Assembly: GCA_948144175.1 (NCBI GenBank)
Contig: CANXME010000511.1
Coordinates: 873,001-937,000, forward strand
Direction: 5' to 3'
DNA from: Closterium sp. NIES-65
Taxonomy: Eukaryota > Streptophyta > Zygnematophyceae > Desmidiales > Closteriaceae
Length of the DNA stretch: 64,000 bases
Notes under the pieces: generated by a model
Seen by the model: only the letters and a program-made list of their open reading frames with translations
Told to the model about the DNA's origin: nothing
The model's database searches: none
In this document: piece by piece, positions 1 to 11,300 of the stretch
Numbering within the stretch: the stretch's first letter is position 1
Layout of the letters: the number at the start of each line of letters is the position of its first letter
Position numbers and translations under genes: made by a program

Positions 1-2500
1 GCCCTTACTCTCCGCAGCAGAACGGCATGGTTGAGCGGGAGATACGCGCGCTCGTCGAGTCCGTGCGGACGATGCTGCTGCACATGGGGGTGCAGCCCCA
101 CTGGCGCTGAAAGCTCGCTGGGGGCTTCACCGGGGTGTGTCGCCGGAGAGCAAGGGCTGGGAGGTGCTCGACTTGACCGACAATAAGGTCGTCACATTGG
201 TCGAGGTGATCTTCTACGAGACGCTGCCGCTAGAGGTGTGGAAGGTGAAGTATGGGCCAGCATCGGGGCAAACGCAGGCACACCCGCCGACGGACACCTC
301 GACGGCGACGGTTCCACTGCTCGCCGAAGTCGACGAGCCTGCTGATGAGGATGTTGTGGAGGTTCTTCCACCTCCCCCTGTTCTTGCTCCTCCCTCCCCC
401 GTCGCAGATCGGCCTGCGTCGACACCTGTGTCGGCCACCGGCGATGAGGGGAGCCTTGAGGCGTCACCGGTGGCGCTGGCCAGTGGCATCGCCGGCGGTC
501 GACAAGGCGCCAAGCTTGTCAACCAGGATGGGAAGCCGTCGTCGACAGGGGAGCAGCATACAGGGGAGCCGGTCGAACAGAAGGCAGCAGCAGGGGTGCA
601 GCCGACAGGGGAGCAGCAGCCGGGGCGGTCGACAAGGGAGCTGTCGAAGTCAGCAGCAGGCGAGTTGCCGGTCAAAGGGTTGGAGCAGCTAGTCGACGAC
701 GAGGACGTCGACGAAGAAGGGGAGCAGTCAGCGGGTGAGGAGTCCACTAACAGCGACGTGGTGGAGGTGCCGATCACGAAGCCTGAGCTACGACGCACAG
801 GTCGAGCTCGACGGCCGCCGGAGCGGCTGAGCTTCCATGCCTGCCTACCGCCAGCTGCCCTCACCACAGTGTACGACGAGGTTGACGATGACATGTTGTA
901 CGACGACGCCGAGGAGGATGAAGAACTGTGAGAGCTCGACCCCGACGTGCATGCCGACTCCGAACACCGCTGGAACATCGCCACGATGACGGTGAAGGAG
1001 GCGCTGGCGAGCTGGAAGGGCGAGGCGGTGAAGGCCGCCATGAAAGAAGAGATCCGCAGCCTCATCGGCATGGGCACTTGGGAGCTGGTCAAACGTCCAC
1101 GCGGGGTGAACATAATGAAGAACCGGTGGGTGCTGACGACCAAGTACCGCATCGACGACACCGTCGAGCGCGAGAAGGCAAGGCTGGTCGTGAAGGGCTT
1201 CACGCAGGTGTACGGCGCCAACTACGACGAGACGTACTTGCCGGTGAGCAGCTACGTCACTCTGAGGATCTTCCTCAGCATCGTCGCCATCCTCGACCTC
1301 AACCTAATGCAGCTCGACATGAAGAACGCTTTTCTGCAGAGCAAGCTCGACAGGGTGCTCTACATGTACCAGCCGGACTACTTCGACAATGGGACCGGCC
1401 GGGTGTGTAAGCTGCTGAAGAGCCTCTACGGGCTGAAGCAGACACCGCTGTTGTGGTACAAGGCTCTCGATGGTGTGCTGCTGGGCGCTGGCTGGAAGAA
1501 GAGCCAGGTCGACGAGGCGCTCTACTTCAAGGCTGGCAACGACGGAGCAACCTGTTGAATGCTGGTCTACGTCGACGACTTGCTCGCCGCCAACAGCAAC
1601 ACCACGATGCTGAAGGAGCTGCTGGAGGCCGCCTTCGAACTGCGTGAGATCTCGCCGGCGGTGAAGTACCTTGGGTTGGAGATTGTGCGAGACAAACCAG
1701 CAAGAAAGCTATGGCTGCACCAGCAGGGCTACGCTGACAAGCTGCGTAGGCGCTTCATCGACGAGGAGCAGGGCGGGCGAGTCCTGAAGACGCCAGTCTT
1801 GGTCGACGCCTACTGAGCTGACGTTCGACAACGAGGATGCCCAGGAGCGCGAGGAGGAGGAGTACCAGCAGAAGGTCGGCTCGCTGCATTTCGCGGCGAC
1901 GACGACGAGACCGGACACCGCGTTCGCCTGCAGCAAGCTGGGGAGTGGCCTCACGGTGAGGAGCGACCAGCATTGGCGGGAGGTCGACCGCTGCCTCACC
2001 TACCTCGCTGACACCCGCGACACTGCCCTGGAGTTCGGCGGAGGACCTGAGTCGCTGGAGCTGATCAGCTATGTGGATGCCGACGATGCGGGCAACAAGC
2101 AGAACCGAAGAGCACGGCCGGCTACGTGTTCGTCTTTGGAGGGGCCGTGGTCTCTTGGTCGAGCCAGCGCATCAAGTGCGCAACGCTCTCCTCGACCGAG
2201 TCAGAGTATGTCGCAGCCACGGAAGCCGGCAAGGAGGGGCGTCGAATCCGCTTCCTCCTTGTAGAGCTCAAGCAGGTTGATGCTGGGAAGCCGACTGTCC
2301 TCCGTGTGGACAACAAGTCAGCAATAACGGTCGCTGAGGGCTTGGGGCTGACTGGCAACCTCAAGCACATGGAGCGACGCTACGCCTGGCTGCGGCACAT
2401 GGTGAGGCGCGGGAAGTTCGTGCTGAAGTACATCCCGACCACCGAGTAGCCGGCGGACTTCCTGACAAAGGCGCTGCATTCAACCGGTGCTCTGTCACCA
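1..2500 (+). pseudogene. Broken Copia pol (IN end, RT, RNase H)
   Basis: Fossil polyprotein region of element A. The first bases encode the end of an integrase core. An acidic, proline-rich linker follows, then Copia reverse transcriptase (RVT_2 type) with the NRWVLTTKYR and YVDDLLA motifs, and RNase H with STESEYVAA and VDNKSAI. Order and motifs are those of Ty1/Copia. It is broken at several points and would not give one polyprotein. No host gene is recognisable within it. Confidence 0.85.
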
Positions 2501-3044
2501 TCGGCTAAGTTCGTCTGGCCGACGTCGGCGACGGCGACGATGAGGTGCAGCAGTAGGTGCCGTACCCTTCTGCATGGTTGGTGCGGTGACGGCGTGCTGT
2601 GTGTATGGTGCACACCGAGAATGAGTATTCTCTGTGGAGTACTCTCGTGTGCGCTGGAGGCCCAAGCGTGAGCGCGGCACGGGAGTGTTAACGGGAATGG
2701 AGTTTTGGCCCCGCCCTCGCTTGGGCAACGCCGACAACTTGGTCGGATGTACGGGAGTAGCAGCCAACCGTTCACAGTGGGAGAGCCACTCGACAGAATT
2801 CGTAGAGCTGCAGAGGACCGCTGTGGTGTTGCTGTCGACCAGGGAGCTCGACAGCTACAACTGACTGGTCTGCGCGACAGATGGGCTGTCGACCAGGAGG
2901 GGCAGTTCGACCGGGAGGTCGACGGAGTAGTCGGTCGACCTGACAAATGAGTAGCGGTCGACAAGGGGAGCTCGGCAAAAACCGCTGACAGTTCAGGTCG
3001 ACGGAAGGGGTCCGTCGACCAGAGAGTAGCTAGACAGGAGCTGT

Positions 3045-3135
3045 GGTCGACCAAAGGCACCTGGTGGTCGACCAGAGGCAGTGGTGGTCGACCGAAAGCA
3101 CCTGGTGGTCGACCGAAAGCACCTGGTGGTCGACC
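3045..3135 (+). repeat. Array of palindromic GGTCGACC boxes in an LTR
   Basis: Five copies of the 8-bp palindrome GGTCGACC begin at 3045, 3066, 3086, 3107 and 3128, a spacing of 20 to 21 bp or about two DNA turns. The spacer between boxes is a variant of AAAGCACCTGGT. It lies in the LTR of element A. It could be a binding-site array for a dimeric factor, or only a short minisatellite. Confidence 0.7.
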
Positions 3136-3653
3136 AAGTCGACTGGCTAACCTGCTCGACGAGTTCTGCGGAGGCACGCGAACATCGTCGAGGTCGCGAT
3201 GTCGAAGGCGACTTTGGGCTGGTATCCCGAAGTCGATGTGGCTCGTTAGGCGCAGACACCAACCGACGGATGCACAGCGACGCAAGTCGGGCCAATCGTC
3301 TGCGCGCACCTGCAAGCGTGCACACTGTTGTCTTCTACGGGGCAACGCTGGACAGCCGCTCTACTGCAGCGTTGGCACGCCATCAACCTGCAGTGTTGGC
3401 AAGTCGCCTTTTTGCAATGCTGGCGCGGCTCCTCCACGCAACGCTGGCAGGCGGTCGACCATGCAATGCTGTCAGTCGACCAGGCTAGCTGCAGAGTTGC
3501 TAGGTGCCTGATGTAGTCATTCTTCTCGTTGTGAACTCAACTCATTCTGTAATTCCAACTTTGCTAGTGAAACTCTTGCCAACTTCTCCCATGAATATAC
3601 AAGCGCTAAGGAACGCAAGCAAAGCTACGAGCACTCTCAGTAGTTCGTGCCTA

Positions 3654-3689
3654 CCCCCCCCCCCCCCCCCCCCTCCCCCCCCCCCCCCG
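3654..3689 (+). repeat. Poly-C tract
   Basis: A run of about 36 C residues broken by a single T, inside the 3' LTR of element A. Length is likely unreliable in assembly. Confidence 0.9.
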
Positions 3690-3728
3690 TAGTCTAGCTC
3701 ACTACATTTGTCGAGTGACTCTCCGCAA

Positions 3729-4271
3729 CAGCATGGTAGGACATGAGAGGGGATAAGAGGGTAGGACATTGGTTGTAGCAATGGATGGCATACAAGGGGA
3801 TGAAAAACAGAATAGGAGGGGAGGATAGGGGAGGGGATAAAACCCGATCAGATAATACGCCGGTAGGGGGAATGAAAGATGAGTTCGAGGGATGGATATT
3901 CCACAAGAGAGGATGAGGGGGAATAGTTGGGAGTGAGAAATAACGAGAGGGTATGAGAAGGCGCGATTGGGCCCGGGATAGCATGAGGAAGCATTATAGG
4001 GGATGAGAAATGAATGTGAGGGGTAAAATGGGCACAATACGTGGTGGGATAGCATGACATGGATAAAAGGAAATGCTTAAGCGTATGAGAGGGGAAAAGA
4101 CGATAAGAAAGGGACTGGGATAGCTTGAACGGTACAAAAGGGTCATGATTGAGAAAATGAGCGGGGGTAAGAGGGCGTAATACTCGCTCAGCGGTCTCGC
4201 ATTGGGTTACACAACAAAGAGAGGTAGGGCAGGGAAATCCGAGTAGGGTGCGAGACAAGCGTGTCAGTGCA

Positions 4272-4346
<75 letters not shown>

Positions 4347-4830
4347 AGGAAAATGCAAGTAGGTAGCGAGACAATCGTGACAGTTACACAGCAGATAGTG
4401 GGAGGGCAGGGAAAAATGAGTAGGGGGCAAGACAAGCGTGAGAGGGAGTGGGATGGGAGAGAGAAAGTCGGGATGTTTTTGGAAAAAGGCAGCGGGGCAG
4501 TCGTGAGGGTTACGCAACCGAGAGAGAGGTAGGCTACCCGGAAACTAGTTGCAATAGAGTGACTCCACCAGGTTCCTGTCGAAGTTGGGGTTGGTCCGCC
4601 GCACGGGGTTCAGAATGCACTTGAACAGCACCGCCAGGTGCCGCACGCTTTGATTCGGAGGGAGGTGGAGGGGAAGGGGAAAGAGATGGAAAAGGGGAAT
4701 GGAGAGAGTGGACAGGAAAGAGGATGAGAGGTAGGACAGGGGTTATAGCATTGCATACGAGGGGATGGAAATGTGAATGTCAAAGGATGAGGCTGGAGGA
4801 TAGGGGAGAAGACAGTGTGTGATAGGGAGC
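3729..4830. other. Purine-rich host DNA with diverged repeats, no gene seen
   Basis: Strongly G/A-biased sequence. Phrases such as GAGGTAGGACA and GGGCAGGGAAA recur in diverged form, for example around 3740, 4220, 4400 and 4720, so this looks like decayed tandem repeats. Open frames here are products of the base bias and match no known family. An AG microsatellite lies inside it. Confidence 0.6.
4274..4343 (+). repeat. (AG)n microsatellite
   Basis: About 35 uninterrupted AG dinucleotides. Confidence 0.97.
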
Positions 4831-5361
4831 GAGCATTCCGCTGGGCGCATAGCATTGGCTGCGAGACAGGCGCTATGCGCCCAGCGGTGAGCATTCCACT
4901 GGGCACATAGCTCTGGCTGCGAGAGAGGCGCATTGTGCCCAACGGCGAGCATTCCGCTGGGTGCATAGCTCTGACCGCGAGAGGCGCTATGCGGCCAGCC
5001 ATGAGCATTCCGCAGGACGCATAGCTCTGGCCGCGAGAGGCGCTATGCGGCCAGCCATGAGCATTCCGCTGGCGCATAGCGCAGGCTAAGAGACAAGCGC
5101 TATGCGCCTAGCGTCCGTTGGGCGCATAGCTCTGGCCGCGAGAGGCGCTATGCGCCCAGCAATGAGCATTCCGTTGGGCGCATAGCTCTGGCCACGAGAG
5201 GCGCTATGCGGCCAGCCATGAGCATTCCGCTGGCGCATAGCGCACCCTGCGAGATAGGTGCTATGCGCCCAGCGGCGAGCATTCCGCTAGGCGCATAGCT
5301 CTGACTGCGAGAGGCGCTATGCGGCCAGCAATGAGCGTTCCGCTGGCGCATAGCGCAGGCT
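4831..5361. repeat. Hairpin-forming minisatellite, 56-58 bp unit
   Basis: Roughly nine tandem units, each beginning GAGCATTCCGCTGGG. Each unit holds the arm GGGCGCATAGC and, some 15 bases later, its inverted copy GCTATGCGCCC, so most units can fold into a stem of about 11 bp. Both arms vary between units, and some units are compressed. No coding sense is apparent. Confidence 0.85.
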
Positions 5362-6340
5362 GCTAGATAGATTCGAGTAGGTTCAGCATATAGGGAAGAG
5401 AAGGGGATAGAGACGCACCTCTGATACGGATCAGCTGTCACTCGAGCTTCTGTGGATTTGATGGCGAGTAATAAGTCTGCTCAGGAATCCTTAGTTAGTG
5501 TCAAGTGTGATAGGGCCAGAGCAGGATGACGGGGAGCAATCTGGTGGGGCCACGGGTAACTTGAGAGTTTGCATGTTGGGTTGACCTTAGTGTGCACGCA
5601 GTGTACAATACGCTCGGTTCTGGTTCGGTTGAGCAGCGTACATGGCTCAACAGGACTTGGGTGCATCACAGCTCGTGCATTGGTTTGGCGCGAGCGGGAA
5701 ACGGTCGCTTCATGGTCATGTCATAGTTGATTTCTCTTAAGTTACCATTCGCGTGATGGGCTGCTAGTGTATAGTTACCATACGCGTCAAGGGAGTTACC
5801 AAACGCGATGAAATCGTTACCATACGCGTTATAGTGCCCCATGTAAGTTGCCATTGACATATTTTCCCAGAAAAATATGCAGAGTCAACTCTACATTTCA
5901 GCCTAATGAGTCTTGTTCCTACACTGCATATTCAGATGTGAGTATTACTTGTAATAGTAAGGAGACAACTTTTCTTTACTTCACACCATCACCTCTACAA
6001 CGTACGAGAGTATTTCCACCACTTCACCAAAATAGTACTCCGTTACCATCTTGCGACATTTGCCTCGTCCACTGTTCCCGCCACTTCCACCGTCGCGCCC
6101 CAACCGCACAACACAGCCGGTAACTTGCGACCCGGCCCTACGCCTCAACAATTCCCAACCTCGGCGCTAGACCTGTAGGGCACTCTTGGTGTTCTTTGTT
6201 TCGCTATTTAACATTACCCTCATGCCGTCGCTTGCCTCGATATCGCTCAATCTTTCAAATGCACTTGTAACACTTGGTATTCAAATCCATGTTCCTTTTC
6301 AGACCACGCACACCTTCGCTTCGACATCATTCCCATCCTC
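5362..6340. other. Host DNA without recognisable gene
   Basis: Moderate-GC sequence with no long open frame and no family match that I recognise. The only structured part is the 14-bp motif array at 5741-5829. Between 5860 and 6340 the sequence is A/T-richer and looks unique. Confidence 0.5.
5741..5829 (+). repeat. Array of GTTACCATACGCGT motifs
   Basis: Four copies of GTTACCAtACGCGT, with one-base variants, start at 5741, 5774, 5795 and 5816. The last three are spaced exactly 21 bp, and a weaker copy (GTTGCCAT) follows near 5848. The spacers differ from each other, so this resembles a cluster of binding sites more than a plain tandem duplication. Confidence 0.65.
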
Positions 6341-6480
6341 CATCCCCTATTCCCCATTCCCCATCCCCTATTCCCCATCCCCCATCCCCCATCCCCTATC
6401 CGCCACCCTAATCTCCTATCCGCATCTCCCACACCCCATCTCCTATTCGCCATCTACCATCCCCCACTTTCCATCCCCCA
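6341..6480 (+). repeat. CCCCATCCCCTATTC low-complexity repeat
   Basis: Imperfect short tandem repeats of the type CCCCATCCCCTATTC, about 15 bp per unit, pyrimidine-only on this strand apart from A. Confidence 0.85.
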
Positions 6481-6613
6481 TCCCTATCCAGCAGCAACTG
6501 TCCCCTCATGAGTTGTATCTTACTTCCATCGCCTGTTTTTGAGTCGACTCAAAAACAATCATCTCAAATCCATCGCCGACCCAGCCTTTCCACTGCTAGG
6601 GTGGTTCGCCGCT

Positions 6614-7096
6614 GCCCTAGTGACTACCGACCTATGTTTTAGTCCTAGGGACGGTAGCGCAATGGTAAGAACGGTGGGAAATAGCGCCCTAAGGTGGGGG
6701 ACCATAGCTAGAACGATGGGACGGAATCCTAAGGAACGACGTGAGGAAAGCAAGGAAAACCGGAATGCTAGAAGAATAGGGTTTGGGAAATGTCGAGAAG
6801 ACATTTCTGAAGCCTAGAATGTCCAACCGCAACCGAACTGTGTTCTGTACGGAAGAGACAAGAGGGTTTCGGTTCCAGTGCCGGTTACCGAAATCGGTTA
6901 CGCGTGCGACTCGGGCTGAAACGCGGATGACACGTTACGCGAGGCGCACACCACATTTTGAAATGCTTAAATCTCTTGTTGTTTCAATCATTTTGTGTAC
7001 TTCTCTATTCTGAGTGAAATCGGTCTTGGAAAACCAGAAATCTCTCCAAGCATCTACTATCTTCAACGCTAGCCAGAGGCTATACCTAAACTAAGA
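6614..7096 (+). repeat. 5' LTR of element B
   Basis: Matches 18658-19154 by eye from GCCCTAGTGACTAC to CTATACCTAAACTAAGA, with scattered differences and small gaps. The true outer start may lie a few bases upstream. Confidence 0.75.
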
Positions 7097-7098
7097 GC

Positions 7099-7110
7099 TG
7101 GTATCAGAGC
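7099..7110 (+). promoter_or_regulatory. Primer binding site of element B
   Basis: TGGTATCAGAGC, the exact complement of the 3' end of plant initiator-Met tRNA, just inside the 5' LTR. Confidence 0.9.
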
Positions 7111-7199
7111 TTGGTTATAGTTGCGTCGAGTCTCATTATAAAAGCACTGGAGGCGTTATAAATTTTTAGAGTAATTGCAGGAGACAAATATTTATCAAC

Positions 7200-7468
7200 A
7201 TGGGGAATGGAGATGGAGAGACCAGTTCAAGGTCTTCAGTGAACGCTGGGAGTGCGCAATTGCAGAGTCTACTGGATGCCCTTTCGAAGGTGCAAATTGT
7301 GGCCAAACCGACAATTGGCTTAAGTGAAGCTCAACGCTTCAATGGTGAGAACTTCGGCACATGGCGACTGAAGTTCATGAGGCGCGCTCGGGAGGTGGAA
7401 TGTGGCATTTCTACAACCCAGAGGCAGCGACGGAGAAAGATGGACCAGCACATGCAGCCGCACAAGAG
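7200..7468 (+). pseudogene. Copia gag, N-terminal part (element B)
   Basis: Starts MGNGDGETSSRSS and continues into LSEAQRFNGENFGTWRLKF, the classic Copia gag start, where a NFxxWRxxM-like motif precedes the capsid-like domain. The ATG lies about 90 bases after the primer binding site. The frame is interrupted by solo LTR C. The rest of gag resumes after 16535. Confidence 0.8.
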
Positions 7469-7750
7469 AAAAATGCGGAGATAACTACTACAACGGGAGC
7501 TAGACTACGGGCTGGGCACGGGTGCTCGTGTGATCTCTGCGTTCCTTCGTTCCTTAGTCGTTTCCTTGTGTGCACACTACTTGCTAGTTCACGGGGAAAG
7601 TTGGCAAGAGTTCCACTAGGAAAAATTCAGAACAATGGTACAAAGAAGTGGGCATGGCAAGACTACATCAGAGCTAGCATTCACGTCGGTCGACTGCTAG
7701 CACAGCATGGTCGACCGCCGTTCCAGCACGACTTGGTCGACCGCGCTCCA

Positions 7751-7824
7751 GCAGTGCAAAGTCGGCGGCGTGCCAACGCTGTAGGTCGACGGCATGCCAG
7801 CGTAGCTCTCGCAGTACAACATTG
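7751..7824 (+). repeat. 74-bp flank duplication, left copy
   Basis: These bases, from GCAGTGCAAAGTCGG to CAACATTG, recur without a visible difference at 13213-13286 on the other side of element M. The duplicated bases belong to solo LTR C. The last two (TG) are shared with the edge of the LTR of M. Confidence 0.9.
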
Positions 7825-8332
7825 ATGGAAAGCGAGCGAATCTGGAGAGCGTACAAGAGATTAAGTCCGCCGACTTCGACGGAACATTGCGTGCAGCTCA
7901 CGTAACCTTAAACTATGAGCAGCTACGCGTTAGAAAGGTCTTAATCTCTATTTTCCAGAATGGTAACGCACGCTTTCAACAAAGATCTAGGCCGATTGCT
8001 ATCGCGATCTAAGTGCGACGGTGTATCCTGGCGGAATTACTAGGCAGCCATGGATTAGTTCAAGAAAGTGGCTTTAGCAAGAGTTCAGATCTGAAAAGTG
8101 ACGAGTTGTTCAAACCCTACCAACCCAACCCTCGCCCTACAACAATCCCCAACAACCCAAAGTGCTAAACTAGCAACACCAAAGGTGTTGTAGTGAATAG
8201 CAAAGGTTTGTTGGTGCTTGTTGGGTGCGAGATCAATACCAGCCCGCAACAAGTCTAACCACCACATTTTGCCCAAACCCTTAGCCCACAACCAGCTAGA
8301 GCAAAATACCACAACCACCTACACAATCAACA
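7823..8332 (-). repeat. 3' LTR of element M
   Basis: 510 bp. On the minus strand it runs from TGTTGATTGTG, right after a purine tract, to GCTTTCCATCA. The end facing the flank is identical to 13085-13212. Confidence 0.88.
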
Positions 8333-8343
8333 CTCCCCCTTGC
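8333..8343 (-). promoter_or_regulatory. Polypurine tract of element M
   Basis: GCAAGGGGGAG on the minus strand, directly before the TG of the 3' LTR. It is the expected plus-strand primer site of an LTR element. Confidence 0.85.
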
Positions 8344-8382
8344 TCGTGCTGGAGGTGGCTGAACACCACTGGGCAAAATCCT

Positions 8383-11300
8383 TCACTTCACTCCCCCTTG
8401 CCCAGGGAAGGGCGCCATCCACAGCATGAGGTTGTCAATGCAGAGAAGCACCAGTCCTCCCACATCCTGCTCAGGCACCATGCTGACATGGGGCTGCATC
8501 CCCATCAAGGACATGCACACACCATGCCGCTCAAAAGGGAGGGGTTTGGTGAGTATATCTGCTGCTTGACGGTTGGTGGGGCACCACCGGAGGATCACCT
8601 CGCCGCACGCCACCATCTCCCTGATAAAATGCCACCGAACCTGCATGTGCTTGGTGCGGCCATGCAAGCATGCATTCTGTGCAAGAGCAATGGCAGACTG
8701 ATTGTCCACAAACACAGGCACACCACCAGCAAACTCATGCCCAAACTCCCCAAACAAACGCTTCAGCCACACACCCTCCTGAATGCACTGACACAGACTG
8801 ATGTATTCACTCTCAGTGGTGGACAATGCAACCACCGGCTGCCTCTTGCTCTGCCAAGAGATGGCTGCACCATTGAGGCAATATACATAGCCGGTGTGAC
8901 TCTTGCGATCAGCTGAATCTCCAGCATAATCAGCATCACTAAAGCCCACCAATTCGACCTGAGGCTTGCTGTGTGCGGGGTAGAAGATACATGACTTGAC
9001 ACAACCTTTCAAGTACCTTAGCACTCTCTTAGCAGCCTGCAGGTGAAATGCCTTGGGACAAGACACAACCTTGGACAGCTGTGACACTGCATAAGCAATC
9101 TGCGGCTGTGTGGTCGTGCTTGCATACATAAGAGATCCCACAATGCTTTGATGGAGCCGGACCAGCTCATCTCGCAGCAAGGGCTCCTCAGCATGTGCAT
9201 GCACGTCGAACCCTGTAGGGAGAGGGGTACGCACGGGGTTAGCCTCAGAAAGGCCAAAGGACTCAAGCATGTTGAGAATATACCTCTCTTGATGAATCAG
9301 AATGCCACTCTCATCACGCTCAATCTGCACCCCCAAATAGTACTTAGCCTCCCCCAAGTCCTTCATGCGGAAACGAGAGGACAAGAGACCCTTCACCTCG
9401 TCCAGCAAGACCATGCTCGAAGACATGAGCAGAATGTCATCCACATAGAGGTAGAGGGACAGCCGGCCCTCATGCCTCACCAAGTGGTACAAGGCGGGGT
9501 CACACTCCGACCTCTCAAACCCAAAATCCATCAGCGCCTCGTCAAACTTGAGGTACCACTGCCTTGGAGCTTGCTTTAGCCCATATATTGATTTCTTGAG
9601 TCGGCAAACTCTGCCGGACCCATCATCAAAACCAGGTGGCTGCCTCATGTAAAGCTCCTCCTTCAAGACCCCATGAAGATAGGCGGTGGTCACATCCATG
9701 TGATGGATGTGAGACCCCGAGGATGCTGCCATCCCAAGGGAACCTCTCAGGGTGGTAGGTTTACCCACCGGGGTATATACCTGGTCATAGTGAACGCCTC
9801 GTGTTTGAGTGTTCCCCATGTGCTTATACTTCCACACCCACTGACACCTCAAGACCTCCATTCCAGGTGGCACACAAGCTGGATCAACCAGCTCAAAAGA
9901 CTCGTTCACCCTATGAGACTCAAGCTCCTCACGCATGGACTCGACCCACTCAGGACGGGACAAGGCCTCCTTGACCGACTTAGGCTCATGCACCTGACCC
10001 ATGAGACAGAAATCAAGCCCAAGCTCACCCCCCTCAGCATCTACAAGCATGCACTCCTCCATATCATGCACCTCATGATCATGCATGCAAGCATACTGTG
10101 CACTTGGTGTGAACCTTTCGGGTGGCTGGGAGATGCGTGTGGTGCGGCGCAGAGGTGATGCCTCCCCCTGCTCCAAATTTTGCAGCTTCTCCTTCCAAGT
10201 CACTCTCTTCATGGGGGACCGTGGTGACTTGGACAGCTGCTGCTGCAGTATTTGCTCCCACCTACCCACGGGAACAGGTGGTGTATGCTCGTGTGGTGGC
10301 TGCTGCGGCTTCTCTTGTTGCTGCTGCTGCCCCTGTGGCTGCTCCGGGTCATGGGCTGGTGCGTTAGGGTCAGGGGTAGAACCAGCAGTTGGTGACTCCT
10401 CATGGTGAGGTGCAGCTGCCTTTTGTTCCTCTTGCTGCTCCTCTACCTCCTCTCCAGGGTCCTCCCATGCCCCCTCAAAGATGGAAGAGGTGTAGGGATC
10501 CTGAAGGGAGTTCCCAACTGTACTAGCACCATGCTCTTTCCACCCCTTATAGCTCAGCCCCTCGTGGAAAACCACATCCCTGCTTTCCACCACCCGCTGA
10601 TCCACCACACTCCACAACATCCAAGCTTTACTCCTCTCCGACACCCCAAGAAAAATGCCCCATTGTGCCTTAGGATCCAGCTTCCTCCGTTGCTGGTCGG
10701 GCACTTTGTACTGCGCCATGCACCCCCACACTCGTGCCATGGACACACTAGGCACCTTCCTGGTCCACATGAAGTAAGGGCTCTTGCCCCCTAGCCCCTT
10801 GCTGCCCATTCTGTTCTTAACCCAGTTGGCATATTGCACTGCTGCCCCCCACCAAGTATGGTCCAGCTGCGCATGAGCAAGCATGGCTCGGGCAAGGTCA
10901 ATGAGGGTCCGGTTTAGCCGCTCCGCTGCCCCATTTTGCTGCGGTGTGTAGGCGACTGAAAGCTGGTGGGTGATGCCCTTGTCTTCAAGGAAAGCCTCCA
11001 GATCCTTCCCCATGTACTCCCCACCCCGATCAGACCTTAGTATCTTCACCTTCGCCCCGGCTTCCCTCTCCGCATAGCGTATCCAACGTTTGAAGACCTT
11101 GGCCACCTCATCCTTGGTTTTCACCAAGGTAACCCAACTTAGGCGGCTGAAGTCATCCAAGAAGGTGATGAAGTATTTGCTGCCCTTCTCCCTATCCGGT
11201 GTTTGCATGGGGCCACACATATCCGTGTGCACCAACTCAAGAGGTGCGGAGGCTCGAGTGGTGGAGGTAGGGAAAGAGGTCCTTGGCAGCTTCCCGGTCG

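Larger units (their letters stand above)
1..3728 (+). mobile_element. Copia element A, 3' part (5' end outside window)
   Basis: A Ty1/Copia LTR retrotransposon entering from the left edge of the window. Visible parts in order are the end of the integrase core (a PQQNG-type motif in the first 40 bases), the linker, reverse transcriptase, RNase H, a short non-coding tail, and a 3' LTR from 2686 to 3728. The LTR starts TGTTAACGGG after a GGGAG purine run and ends CTCCGCA. The domain order IN before RT identifies Copia. It is an old, broken copy with several interruptions. Its LTR belongs to the same family as solo LTR C further right. Confidence 0.85.
2686..3728 (+). repeat. 3' LTR of element A
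   Basis: About 1043 bp, TG at the start and CA at the end, preceded by a purine run. Its start, middle and end align by eye with the reverse complement of solo LTR C (7474-16529), which fixes both boundaries. It is unusually rich in the palindrome GTCGAC, with at least a dozen copies between 2830 and 3145, and carries a poly-C run near its end. Confidence 0.75.

Noticed and set aside
3542-4435. Leu/Ser/Pro-rich minus-strand open frames over the AG microsatellite and purine-rich repeats
   Set aside because: Simple-sequence translation with no signal beyond base bias.
4831-5361. CRISPR-like array
   Set aside because: Units adjoin without unique spacers, repeats are 56-58 bp and diverged, and the context is eukaryotic.
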